A stretch of DNA of 64,000 nucleotides from Winogradskyella aurantia (GTDB lineage: Bacteria; Bacteroidota; Bacteroidia; Flavobacteriales; Flavobacteriaceae), in NCBI RefSeq assembly GCF_002266855.1, contig NZ_NGJN01000006.1, forward strand, positions 62,001 through 126,000, given 5' to 3'. A model generated the notes under the pieces. The model ran no database searches. It was not told the DNA's origin and worked only from the letters and a program-made list of their open reading frames with translations. This document shows, one piece after another, positions 18,574 to 25,594 of this stretch. Each line of letters begins with the position of its first letter. Position 1 is the first letter of the stretch. The position numbers were made by a program, and so were the translations under genes.

Positions 18574-20176
18574 TTTTATAAAGCTTGTTGACCAAACGGC
18601 TTTTGTAACTTCTTGAGTCCTTTGCAGAAAAATTTAAGTCGAAGGAATCTATCAATTGTATGTCAAAGTATTCATTTAATTCTTCAACAGTCTTAGGGTT
18701 TTTGACGACGGAAATCAAAAGAAATTCCTTCTCGTTCGGTACCATAAAACCTAAATCTTCGTAAAGATTAGGAATTTTTTCGCCATAGTTATAAATCACT
18801 TCAGGTGACGCATAACCAAGGGTGTATAATGGTAATGTGCCGTCTAGAGTAGACAGCGGTTTGTAATCCGCTTGTAATTGCGCCTTAGCCAGTGGAATTC
18901 CGATCAATCCTAAACTAAGCATAAAAGCCATAACTAGATAGAAAACATTTTTAATGTTTTTTTCTTTCAATTGCTTAAATATCAAGAATCCGACAAGTAC
19001 TAAAACAACAGAAACAACCAAAAAGCGCACTAGGACAGGTCCTTTTAAAAAAATATCAAAGAAGAAGCCTGAAAATGGAAATAGCACGGCGATACTGCCT
19101 AATAATCCAAACTGAAAGTAAACAGGTAATATATCCTTTTTTGATTTTAAAGTTTTGAAGTTCGTAACTAAGAATTGGATATAGAACCCAACATTGATAG
19201 CCAATGGAATAAGCACAGGCATTAAGTAGCGAGATTTCTTTTCAGGAATAATGGATAATAGTATAACGGCTATTATGGTCCAGAAGAAACTGAATCTATA
19301 TGCTTTTAAATTTGAAACTCTAGATTTCATATAAGGATACAGTAAACTCATGAGAGCAGGGACTGTCCAAATGCCACTCTGTACAAAAAAACTCCAGTAG
19401 TAATAAAACGGTCTGACGTTGTAACTGCTCCAGTTAGAAGTTTCACGCGCTGCAATCGCTGTAAAAGTTTCTGGATCTGCTACTCTCACATGAAAATACC
19501 ACCAACCTCCTAAAACGAGGCCAAATACCACTAAACTAATGAGTTTTAAAAAATGAAGCGTTCCGCCTCTAAATTTATAAGCAATACCATAAGCAATCAC
19601 AAAAGACAAGAATAGCACATAAAGAGACACAGGGCCTTTAGAGAGTATAGAACCGGCTAAAAATAAAACAAAAAGTAAACTGTGTATAATGGAAGTTTTT
19701 CTTTCTTGAAGCATTTGAAATAAATGGTACAGAGCCATGAGCATAAAGCCATGAGTGTAAATATCCCAAGGCGCCTCAATGGTTATTCCAATGACGTAAA
19801 AGGAGGTGATTACTATAAAACCATTAATCAGGCTATGTGATTTTGTGAGCTCTAATTTTTTTGAAAGAAGAAAGGTAGATATACCGATACTAGCTAAAAA
19901 GAGAAGTGCAGGCCAACGCAAGGCCAAAACAGACTTAATTCCAAATACAAATCCGAAAGCCGCAGTAATCCAAGTTGGTAACGGCGGTTTTTCGTATCGT
20001 GCTTCACCATTCATAGTGGTTAATATCCAATTGCCATCGGTGAGCATTTCCCTAGCAGAAATAAAATTCCTAGCTTCCATTATACTTACAGGTATGGCGT
20101 CAATAGTAAAGCCAAATGCAATAACTACGAATAGTAATAAGCTAAGAACCGGATATTTTTCAATGTATTTAATCAT
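18560..20176 (-). CDS. ArnT-like glycosyltransferase (GT39/GT83 type)
   Basis: A 538-residue multi-pass membrane protein of the PMT/ArnT class, which transfers a sugar from an undecaprenyl-phosphate donor to lipid A or protein on the periplasmic face. The N-terminal region has the catalytic-loop segment EARNFISAREMLTDGNWILTT and ARYEKPPLPTWI, which is the typical (S/A)RE(M)...GxW...KPPLxxW pattern of ArnT. About 11-12 hydrophobic helices follow, then a soluble C-terminal domain. It is the third gene of a tight operon after an ArnC-like GT2 and a LAB_N membrane protein, overlapping the latter by 8 bases, which fits lipid A decoration. The sugar transferred is unknown. Confidence 0.85.
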   Translation of the reverse strand: MIKYIEKYPVLSLLLFVVIAFGFTIDAIPVSIMEARNFISAREMLTDGNWILTTMNGEARYEKPPLPTWITAAFGFVFGIKSVLALRWPALLFLASIGISTFLLSKKLELTKSHSLINGFIVITSFYVIGITIEAPWDIYTHGFMLMALYHLFQMLQERKTSIIHSLLFVLFLAGSILSKGPVSLYVLFLSFVIAYGIAYKFRGGTLHFLKLISLVVFGLVLGGWWYFHVRVADPETFTAIAARETSNWSSYNVRPFYYYWSFFVQSGIWTVPALMSLLYPYMKSRVSNLKAYRFSFFWTIIAVILLSIIPEKKSRYLMPVLIPLAINVGFYIQFLVTNFKTLKSKKDILPVYFQFGLLGSIAVLFPFSGFFFDIFLKGPVLVRFLVVSVVLVLVGFLIFKQLKEKNIKNVFYLVMAFMLSLGLIGIPLAKAQLQADYKPLSTLDGTLPLYTLGYASPEVIYNYGEKIPNLYEDLGFMVPNEKEFLLISVVKNPKTVEELNEYFDIQLIDSFDLNFSAKDSRSYKSRLVNKLYKITRK

Positions 20177-20792
20177 TGTAGCGCCGAATTAAATATGCAT
20201 TTCGAGAATAAATAAGCATCCCGAACAAATGGCCCACAAACAATACAGGATCCTGTCTAATAATGGCATAGATGAGAATTAAAAATGCTCCGATAAGGCT
20301 CAACACCCAAAAACCCATAGGTAAGGAGGATTCCTTGTGACGTTCCGCATATATCCATTGGTAAATAAATCTAAGGGTGAAAATTATCTGAGCGAATACA
20401 CCTAATATTAATAACCAGAGTGGGATGGCTTCATTTTTAAAAAGTAAATCGACATCAATCTTGTTGTTGTTATAATAAAAGATAACAATAAGTAAAGGAA
20501 CGATTAATAATAAATATCTAATAAACGACGGAAACCTTTTCCATTCGCCTTGTAATTGTAAATTTCTTATATAGATATAATACGTTAAACTTTGGCCGAG
20601 CATTATAGCGAAGTCATATCTTAGGTAACCATAAATGAACAATAGAAAAGAGGCAATTAAACTCAGGGTCCAAAATAAACTTGGTGTTATTACCTTACGT
20701 TGTTTTTCAGAGGTAACCCACTGAACCAAGAGCCGAGATGAAAACAAGAGCTGTGCAAAAAAACCAATGGCATAAATTATCCAGTCTTTCAT
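20169..20792 (-). CDS. Membrane protein with two LAB_N (lipid A biosynthesis N-terminal) domains
   Basis: This 207-residue protein holds two copies of the LAB_N domain, each a pair or trio of helices with the pattern GFFAQLLFSSRLLVQWVTSEKQRKVITPSLFWxLSLIxS. The second copy reads GVFAQIIFTLRFIYQWIYAERHKESSLPMGFWVLSLIGA. The domain was named from the N-terminus of some lipid-A-disaccharide synthases. Stand-alone forms sit next to ArnC/ArnT-like genes, where a role as a small carrier-lipid flippase (ArnE/F-like) is plausible but not shown. It overlaps the GT2 gene by 4 bases and the ArnT-like gene by 8, so it is the middle gene of the operon. Confidence 0.85.
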   Translation of the reverse strand: MKDWIIYAIGFFAQLLFSSRLLVQWVTSEKQRKVITPSLFWTLSLIASFLLFIYGYLRYDFAIMLGQSLTYYIYIRNLQLQGEWKRFPSFIRYLLLIVPLLIVIFYYNNNKIDVDLLFKNEAIPLWLLILGVFAQIIFTLRFIYQWIYAERHKESSLPMGFWVLSLIGAFLILIYAIIRQDPVLFVGHLFGMLIYSRNAYLIRRYND

Positions 20793-21505
20793 TTACTCGA
20801 TTTACAAACGTCATAGTTAATGTATTTCTTTTTCATCCAGAGGTATGCAAAGCAATCCATTAATGGTCCCAATAGGCGGTTCCATAAACCAAATTTTGCC
20901 GTTCCTGCCAGTCGCGGAAAATGACGGACAGGTACTTGTAGCACCTTCCCATTTTGAAGCATTATCATGGCTGGTAAAAAACGGTGTAGACCTCTAAACA
21001 TAGGGATACGTTTAGCATAATCTGTTTTTATAACCTTAAGCGGACATCCAGTATCATCCATGCCATCGTGTGTAAAAGCTCGTCTTATACCGTTGGCAAT
21101 TTTTGAGGACATGTTTTTTACAAAAGAATCTTTTCGTTCAGAACGAACGCCGGTGACTAGATCATAAGAATCTATATGCTCTAGAAGACTATTGAAATCC
21201 TCGGGAGTCGTTTGTAAATCTGAATCAATATAGCCCACCAATGCCGTTTCAGCAAAGTCAAAACCTGCCTTAATTGCAGCACTTAAGCCACGATTTTCTT
21301 TAAACGTGATGTATTCAAAAGCCTCATGTCGATTACAGATATCTTCAATTAACGCTTGACTATTATCCTGGGAACCATCATTTACAAACAGGATTGAAGT
21401 TGAAACAGATGCAATTTTAAGGTAGCTGGCTAATTCTTTTTCTACACGTTGTAGATTATCCTCTTCATTGTAAACAGGAACAATAATTGTGAATCTATAA
21501 TCCAT
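20789..21505 (-). CDS. GT2 family, ArnC/DPM-like polyprenyl-phosphate glycosyltransferase
   Basis: A 238-residue GT-A glycosyltransferase. Visible motifs are FTIIVPVYNEEDNL at the N-terminus, ILFVNDGSQDNS, the DxD-containing YIDSDLQTTPED and RHFPRLAGTAKFGLWNR near the C-terminus, all typical of dolichol-phosphate-mannose-synthase-like enzymes. These load a sugar nucleotide onto undecaprenyl phosphate at the inner leaflet. The C-terminal transmembrane pair of full ArnC/GtrB proteins is missing. It is the first gene of the operon, with a -7 box 19 bases upstream of its ATG, and feeds the ArnT-like transferase. The sugar is unknown. Confidence 0.88.
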   Translation of the reverse strand: MDYRFTIIVPVYNEEDNLQRVEKELASYLKIASVSTSILFVNDGSQDNSQALIEDICNRHEAFEYITFKENRGLSAAIKAGFDFAETALVGYIDSDLQTTPEDFNSLLEHIDSYDLVTGVRSERKDSFVKNMSSKIANGIRRAFTHDGMDDTGCPLKVIKTDYAKRIPMFRGLHRFLPAMIMLQNGKVLQVPVRHFPRLAGTAKFGLWNRLLGPLMDCFAYLWMKKKYINYDVCKSSK

Positions 21506-21523
21506 GTAATTGTGATTGCGTTA

Positions 21524-21531
21524 CAAATATA
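21524..21531 (-). promoter_or_regulatory. -7 box (TATATTTG, minus) for the lipid A operon
   Basis: On the minus strand TATATTTG matches TAnnTTTG and sits 18 bases upstream of the GT2 start codon. No TTTG is evident at the -33 distance. Confidence 0.4.
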
Positions 21532-21669
21532 TTCTTTTTTTTAGGCCTGAGGCTAATAATAAATGACCACATTAATACACACCAAAATATTGTTTTTATG
21601 TATTATGTCGAATCTCTTACGCTTTAAAAACAAAAAAGCCCTTAATTTGTGATCTAAAGAGATTTTTAT

Positions 21670-22611
21670 ATGAAGATTTTAGTTACCGGAATCGCTGGTT
21701 TTATTGGTTCTCATACTGCAGAGCGCTTGTTGGATATGGGACATGAGGTTACAGGTGCAGATAATTTTTGTGACTATTACAGCCTGGAGTTGAAACAGAT
21801 GAATGCTGAAGCAGTTAAAGAAAAAGGATCTGAAATTGTAACCATGGATTTACGTAATGAAGAAGACTATAATCTGTTAGATCAAGATTTTGACTATATA
21901 TTTCATTTTGCAGCACAGCCAGGTATTTCCCAAACATCTTCATTTGAGGATTATTTCACCAATAATATTATAGCCACTAAATATCTTATTGATTTTGCCT
22001 TAAAGTGTAAAAACCTAAAGCTTTTTGTAAATATTGGTACATCTTCAATTTATGGCTTGGAAGCCACTTATCCCGAAGATATTGCGCCAAAGCCTGCATC
22101 ATATTATGGTGTAACTAAGTTGGCAGCTGAACAATTGGTCTTACAAAAAAGCAGAGAAAAGCAAATGAAATCTTGCAGCCTAAGACTTTATTCGGTTATA
22201 GGCCCCAGAGAAAGACCAGAAAAAATGTATACCAAGCTCATAGATTTAGGATTAAAAGGACAAGCATTCCCGTTGTTTGATGGTAGTGATAAACACTTGA
22301 GAAGTTTTACCTATGTCGGTGATATTGTTGATGGCATTGTAAGTGTTATCGATAACGTAGATAAAGTTGATGGAGAAATTTTTAATCTTGGGACAGAAGT
22401 TGAGCATACCACACAAGAAGGCATTGATGCCGTCGCTGAGGTCCTTGGGAAAACTATCAAAATCGAAGTTAAACCAAAACGGGCGGGTGACCAAACACGT
22501 ACTAAAGCCAATATTGATAAGGCTAGACGTTTGTTAAATTACAATCCACAAACCACATTGCTCGAAAGTGTAAGGTCTCAAGTGGAATGGTTTAAGGCTA
22601 ATTGTTTATAA
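21670..22611 (+). CDS. NAD-dependent sugar epimerase (UDP-glucuronate 4-epimerase-like)
   Basis: A 313-residue extended short-chain dehydrogenase/reductase. The Rossmann motif is TGIAGFIGS (about residues 6-14), the active-site residues are in IGTSSIYG and SYYGVTKLAAEQ (YxxxK), and the C-terminal region has the nucleotide-sugar-binding pattern DKHLRSFTYVGDIVDGI. The closest family by pattern is UDP-glucuronate/UDP-glucose 4-epimerase. It is divergent from the ArnC/ArnT-like operon and could make the sugar nucleotide that operon uses (for example UDP-galacturonate), which is inference. Its 3' end overlaps meaB by 6 bases, convergently. Confidence 0.85.
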   Translation: MKILVTGIAGFIGSHTAERLLDMGHEVTGADNFCDYYSLELKQMNAEAVKEKGSEIVTMDLRNEEDYNLLDQDFDYIFHFAAQPGISQTSSFEDYFTNNIIATKYLIDFALKCKNLKLFVNIGTSSIYGLEATYPEDIAPKPASYYGVTKLAAEQLVLQKSREKQMKSCSLRLYSVIGPRERPEKMYTKLIDLGLKGQAFPLFDGSDKHLRSFTYVGDIVDGIVSVIDNVDKVDGEIFNLGTEVEHTTQEGIDAVAEVLGKTIKIEVKPKRAGDQTRTKANIDKARRLLNYNPQTTLLESVRSQVEWFKANCL

Positions 22612-23685
22612 GCCCAATAAATACTCCGCAGCGGCAAAAGGGGTGGTTTTACCCGCTTCAATTAACTCAATTTGAGTCTTTAATTGTGCCTTAATTTTTT
22701 TTGAATTATAGAAATTAGACTTTAGTCGTTCTTCGATAGTTTGAAGCAACCAAAACCTGTTTTGACTATTTCTATGGCGCTCAAAATAGCCACTTGCTTT
22801 TGTGGTCTCAACATAACCTTCAATCATTTCCCACACCTCTAAAATCCCCTCTCTTTTTATAGCACTACATAAAGAAACCTTAGGAGACCAACCAGATTCT
22901 TTTTCGGGATAGAGATGTAAGGCTCTATTGAATTCCACTTTAGCTGATTTTGCTGCTCGTAAATTATCGCCATCGGCTTTGTTTATAACAATAGCGTCTG
23001 CCATTTCAATTATACCACGCTTAATCCCTTGCAGTTCATCGCCAGCTCCTGCAAGTTTTAAAAGGAGGAAAAAGTCAACCATACTATGAACAGCTGTTTC
23101 ACTTTGGCCAACACCCACCGTTTCGATTATAATGGTGTCAAATCCAGCAGCCTCACAGAGAATAATGGTTTCCCTTGATTTTCTTGCTACACCACCAAGA
23201 GAATCGCCAGAAGGTGAAGGTCTTATAAAAGCATTTTTGTCCTTCACTAAATCCTCCATTCTGGTTTTGTCACCAAGTATACTTCCCCTGCTCAAACTAC
23301 TACTTGGGTCAACAGCTAAAACAGCCACCTTTTTACCATTAGACGTGAGGTAATTTCCAAAAGCTTCAATAAATGTACTTTTTCCCACGCCAGGTACCCC
23401 TGTTATCCCAACTCTAACAGACTTATTGGCAAGAGGTAAACATGCTGATATGACAGCATTGGCTTTTTGAGTGTGTTTTGGATTGGTACTTTCTACAAGG
23501 GTAATAGCTCGGCTAAGTGCCGTAATATTGCCAGAAGATATACCGTCAACCAATTCTCGAATAGATGGTTGTTGTTGTCGTTTGGATTTTATAAAATTGG
23601 CAGACAGAGAACTTAGTACCTCAGGAGGTGTTATGCCGTCTTGTTCTTTTAGTGCAGATTTATGTGATTTATTTTTTTTTGACAC
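22606..23685 (-). CDS. meaB: Methylmalonyl-CoA mutase-associated GTPase MeaB
   Basis: This G3E-family P-loop GTPase (ArgK/MeaB) protects and reloads the B12 cofactor of methylmalonyl-CoA mutase. Walker A GVPGVGKST is at residues 96-104, followed by VLAVDPSSSLSRGSILGDKTRM, the GVGQSE switch segment and the guanine-specificity motif VINKADGDN. The length is 359 aa. The start is GTG; no ATG fits. It is 21 bases after DUF2911 in the same direction. The mutase genes are not in this window, but a PduO-type cobalamin adenosyltransferase lies at about 32 kb. Confidence 0.94.
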   Translation of the reverse strand: MSKKNKSHKSALKEQDGITPPEVLSSLSANFIKSKRQQQPSIRELVDGISSGNITALSRAITLVESTNPKHTQKANAVISACLPLANKSVRVGITGVPGVGKSTFIEAFGNYLTSNGKKVAVLAVDPSSSLSRGSILGDKTRMEDLVKDKNAFIRPSPSGDSLGGVARKSRETIILCEAAGFDTIIIETVGVGQSETAVHSMVDFFLLLKLAGAGDELQGIKRGIIEMADAIVINKADGDNLRAAKSAKVEFNRALHLYPEKESGWSPKVSLCSAIKREGILEVWEMIEGYVETTKASGYFERHRNSQNRFWLLQTIEERLKSNFYNSKKIKAQLKTQIELIEAGKTTPFAAAEYLLGL

Positions 23686-23706
23686 TAGGTTAAATATTAG
23701 CGTTTC

Positions 23707-24270
23707 TTATTCGGAGACCTGAATAGGAATGGCAATTAAGGTTCTGTCCCAGGCTAAGGTGAGTTTTAGGTTTCCTGTTGAATTGTCAAAAGCAATCGTA
23801 AATTTTTCTACGGTATTATCAAGTTCCTGCGTCGGTACTTCAATCTCAATGGCATCAAAATTTGGATCCCACATGGGTTCCATCTTTTCATTAACTCCCC
23901 ATTTGTATTGCTTAGTATTGAACATTACTCGCCATACATTTTCCATAGGGACTGTCCAAATTGTGTACTTTCCCTTTTTCAGAAGAGCACCATCTATCAT
24001 TAAATCTTTATTGGTTTCAAATGTGGTAGCCTCATTAGCACCTGTACGCCATACTTCATTAAAAGGCACTAGGGCTCCAAAAACCTCTCTTTCACGTTTT
24101 GAAGGCCTGTTGTATTCCACTTTTAAGTTCAAGTCGTTGAGTTCTAACTTTGCCGAATCCTTTGGGCTTAATCGTGGTGCAAAAATATTCTCTACAAAGA
24201 CAGAATATAATAAAAGCCCTAGGGCTACTAGAGTTAAAAAAATTAAGAGACGCTTCAAAAAACTATTCAT
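23707..24270 (-). CDS. DUF2911 domain protein, membrane-anchored
   Basis: A 187-residue protein with one N-terminal hydrophobic segment (LLIFLTLVALGLLLYSVFV), then the DUF2911 beta domain: VEYNRPSKREREVFGALVPFNEVWRTGANEAT, GKYTIWTVP, and FTIAFDNSTGNLKLTLAWDRT. These proteins are periplasmic and of unknown function. It is the first gene of a likely two-gene unit with meaB; a promoter-like pair lies just upstream (24280-24312, minus). Confidence 0.88.
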   Translation of the reverse strand: MNSFLKRLLIFLTLVALGLLLYSVFVENIFAPRLSPKDSAKLELNDLNLKVEYNRPSKREREVFGALVPFNEVWRTGANEATTFETNKDLMIDGALLKKGKYTIWTVPMENVWRVMFNTKQYKWGVNEKMEPMWDPNFDAIEIEVPTQELDNTVEKFTIAFDNSTGNLKLTLAWDRTLIAIPIQVSE

Positions 24271-24279
24271 GAGACTTGA

Positions 24280-24312
24280 GAAATTTATTTTAGAATTTAA
24301 AGATAATTCAAA
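24280..24312 (-). promoter_or_regulatory. Promoter-like pair upstream of DUF2911
   Basis: On the minus strand TTTG (24309-24312), a 21-base spacer and TAAATTTC (24280-24287) resemble the -33/-7 elements with one mismatch; the ATG is 9 bases downstream. Confidence 0.35.
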
Positions 24313-24383
24313 TACCTAAATTTATGGAACGACGAGCATTGAAATTTGTTATACAATAAAAATAGCCTTTTTTTAAAATTTTT

Positions 24384-24410
24384 TGCAACACGCTCGTAAT
24401 TGTATCGTCT
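24384..24410 (+). promoter_or_regulatory. ECF-type promoter in front of the sigma factor gene
   Basis: TGCAAC (24384-24389), a 16-base spacer and CGTCT (24406-24410) look like an extracytoplasmic-function sigma promoter (AAC-type -35, CGTC-type -10) rather than the housekeeping flavobacterial pattern. It ends 5 bases before the sigma factor ATG, suggesting autoregulation and a leaderless or very short 5' end. Confidence 0.5.
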
Positions 24411-24415
24411 TTAAA

Positions 24416-24997
24416 ATGAAGTCAACCAAAACAATAAAAAATATCAGCGCATTTCAAGTTCATATTGTTGAAAAATGCAAACAGAATGACAGACAAGCTC
24501 AGATGCAACTGTACAATCAGTACTGTAACGGCATGCTCGTAGTAGCACATCGCTTTGTCAAGAATACCATGGAGGCAGAAGATATTGTTCAAGAATCGTT
24601 TATAAAAGCATTTTCAAAATTAGAACAGTATAAATCCGAAGTGAGCTTTGGGGCTTGGCTAAAACGAATAGTCATAAACACCTGTATTGACGTTTTAAAA
24701 TCAAAACGTCAGAGATTGGTAGAGCTTGAAGAGTACCATCTAAAAGTAGTCGTTGATGAGGAAGCGGATTGGAAAGTGGATGATGACGTTACTGTGAATG
24801 AGGTAAAAGCAATAATTGAGACATTACCAGAGAAATACAGGTATGTGTTAATGTTGTACCTCATTGAAGGTTATGATCATCAAGAAATTTCGGAAATTTT
24901 AAATATTTCCGAGGTAGCATCTCGGACACAATTGTTTCGAGGTAAACAAAAATTGCAAAAGGCATTAAAATTAAAGAAAAATGGCACAAGATCTTAG
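24416..24997 (+). CDS. ECF-type RNA polymerase sigma factor
   Basis: A 193-residue sigma-70 family protein of group 4. Region 2 is at about residues 20-85 (NRQ... RFVKNTMEAEDIVQESFIKAFSKLEQYK, with the core-binding and -10 recognition segment). Region 4 is at about 135-190 (LPEKYRYVLMLYLIEGYDHQEISEILNIS), the helix-turn-helix for -35 recognition. I start at the ATG at 24416 because an upstream TTG (24383) lies inside the promoter-like element. The 3' end overlaps the next gene by 17 bases, the usual sigma / anti-sigma arrangement. It probably controls its own operon; wider targets are unknown. Confidence 0.92.
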   Translation: MKSTKTIKNISAFQVHIVEKCKQNDRQAQMQLYNQYCNGMLVVAHRFVKNTMEAEDIVQESFIKAFSKLEQYKSEVSFGAWLKRIVINTCIDVLKSKRQRLVELEEYHLKVVVDEEADWKVDDDVTVNEVKAIIETLPEKYRYVLMLYLIEGYDHQEISEILNISEVASRTQLFRGKQKLQKALKLKKNGTRS

Positions 24998-25550
24998 AAA
25001 TTTATTTAAAGAAGACCATCAGGATGAACATGTAGAAATGTCTAAAGGACATGAAGCCCGTTTTTTACAAAAGTTAGAGAAAGAACTGCCGCAAAAGCAA
25101 AAGGGGTCAAATTATTTTAGCTTTTTAAATATAGCCGCTAGTGTTATTGTATTGCTTGGCCTTAGCTATGGTACGTATAACTTTTTTCAATCTATCAGCA
25201 CTTCTGACAATCCTGTGAAAGTCGTAAGTACAGATCTCAAAAGCTTAGGTGATGTATCTCCAGACTTAAAAAAGGTGGAAGATTATTATTTGGCGAGTAT
25301 TAATCTAGAGTTGTCCAAAGTAAAATTAACAACTGAAAACAAAGAATTATTTGACGGGTATATTGAACGTCTAAAAGAGTTAAATACAGAATATGATAAG
25401 TTAACTATTGAATTAAACGAAAATGGACCAAATGAAGAGACTTTAGACGCCTTAATAGACAACTTAAAGTTTAGGTTAAATCTAGTTATGCGTTTAAAGG
25501 AAAAACTTCAAGAATTTAATGATGATTCATTTACAGAAGAAAGCATCTAA
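24981..25550 (+). CDS. Putative membrane-anchored anti-sigma factor
   Basis: A 189-residue protein with a soluble N-terminal segment of about 40 residues (MAQDLRNLFKEDHQDEH...EARFLQKLEKELPQKQ), one transmembrane helix at about 46-68 (FLNIAASVIVLLGLSYGTYNFF), and a periplasmic, helix-rich C-terminal part. No classic zinc anti-sigma motif (HxxxCxxC) is present, so the identity rests on topology and on the 17-base overlap with the sigma factor gene. The cytoplasmic tail would bind the sigma factor. An alternative is a general membrane co-regulator. Confidence 0.65.
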   Translation: MAQDLRNLFKEDHQDEHVEMSKGHEARFLQKLEKELPQKQKGSNYFSFLNIAASVIVLLGLSYGTYNFFQSISTSDNPVKVVSTDLKSLGDVSPDLKKVEDYYLASINLELSKVKLTTENKELFDGYIERLKELNTEYDKLTIELNENGPNEETLDALIDNLKFRLNLVMRLKEKLQEFNDDSFTEESI

Positions 25551-25594
25551 TCAATTTATTAATCAAAAAACGAACAGTTAAATCAAAAAAAATC

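Noticed and set aside
24383..24415. TTG start upstream of the sigma factor ATG
   Set aside because: It falls within the TGCAAC/CGTCT promoter-like element and would add non-conserved residues.
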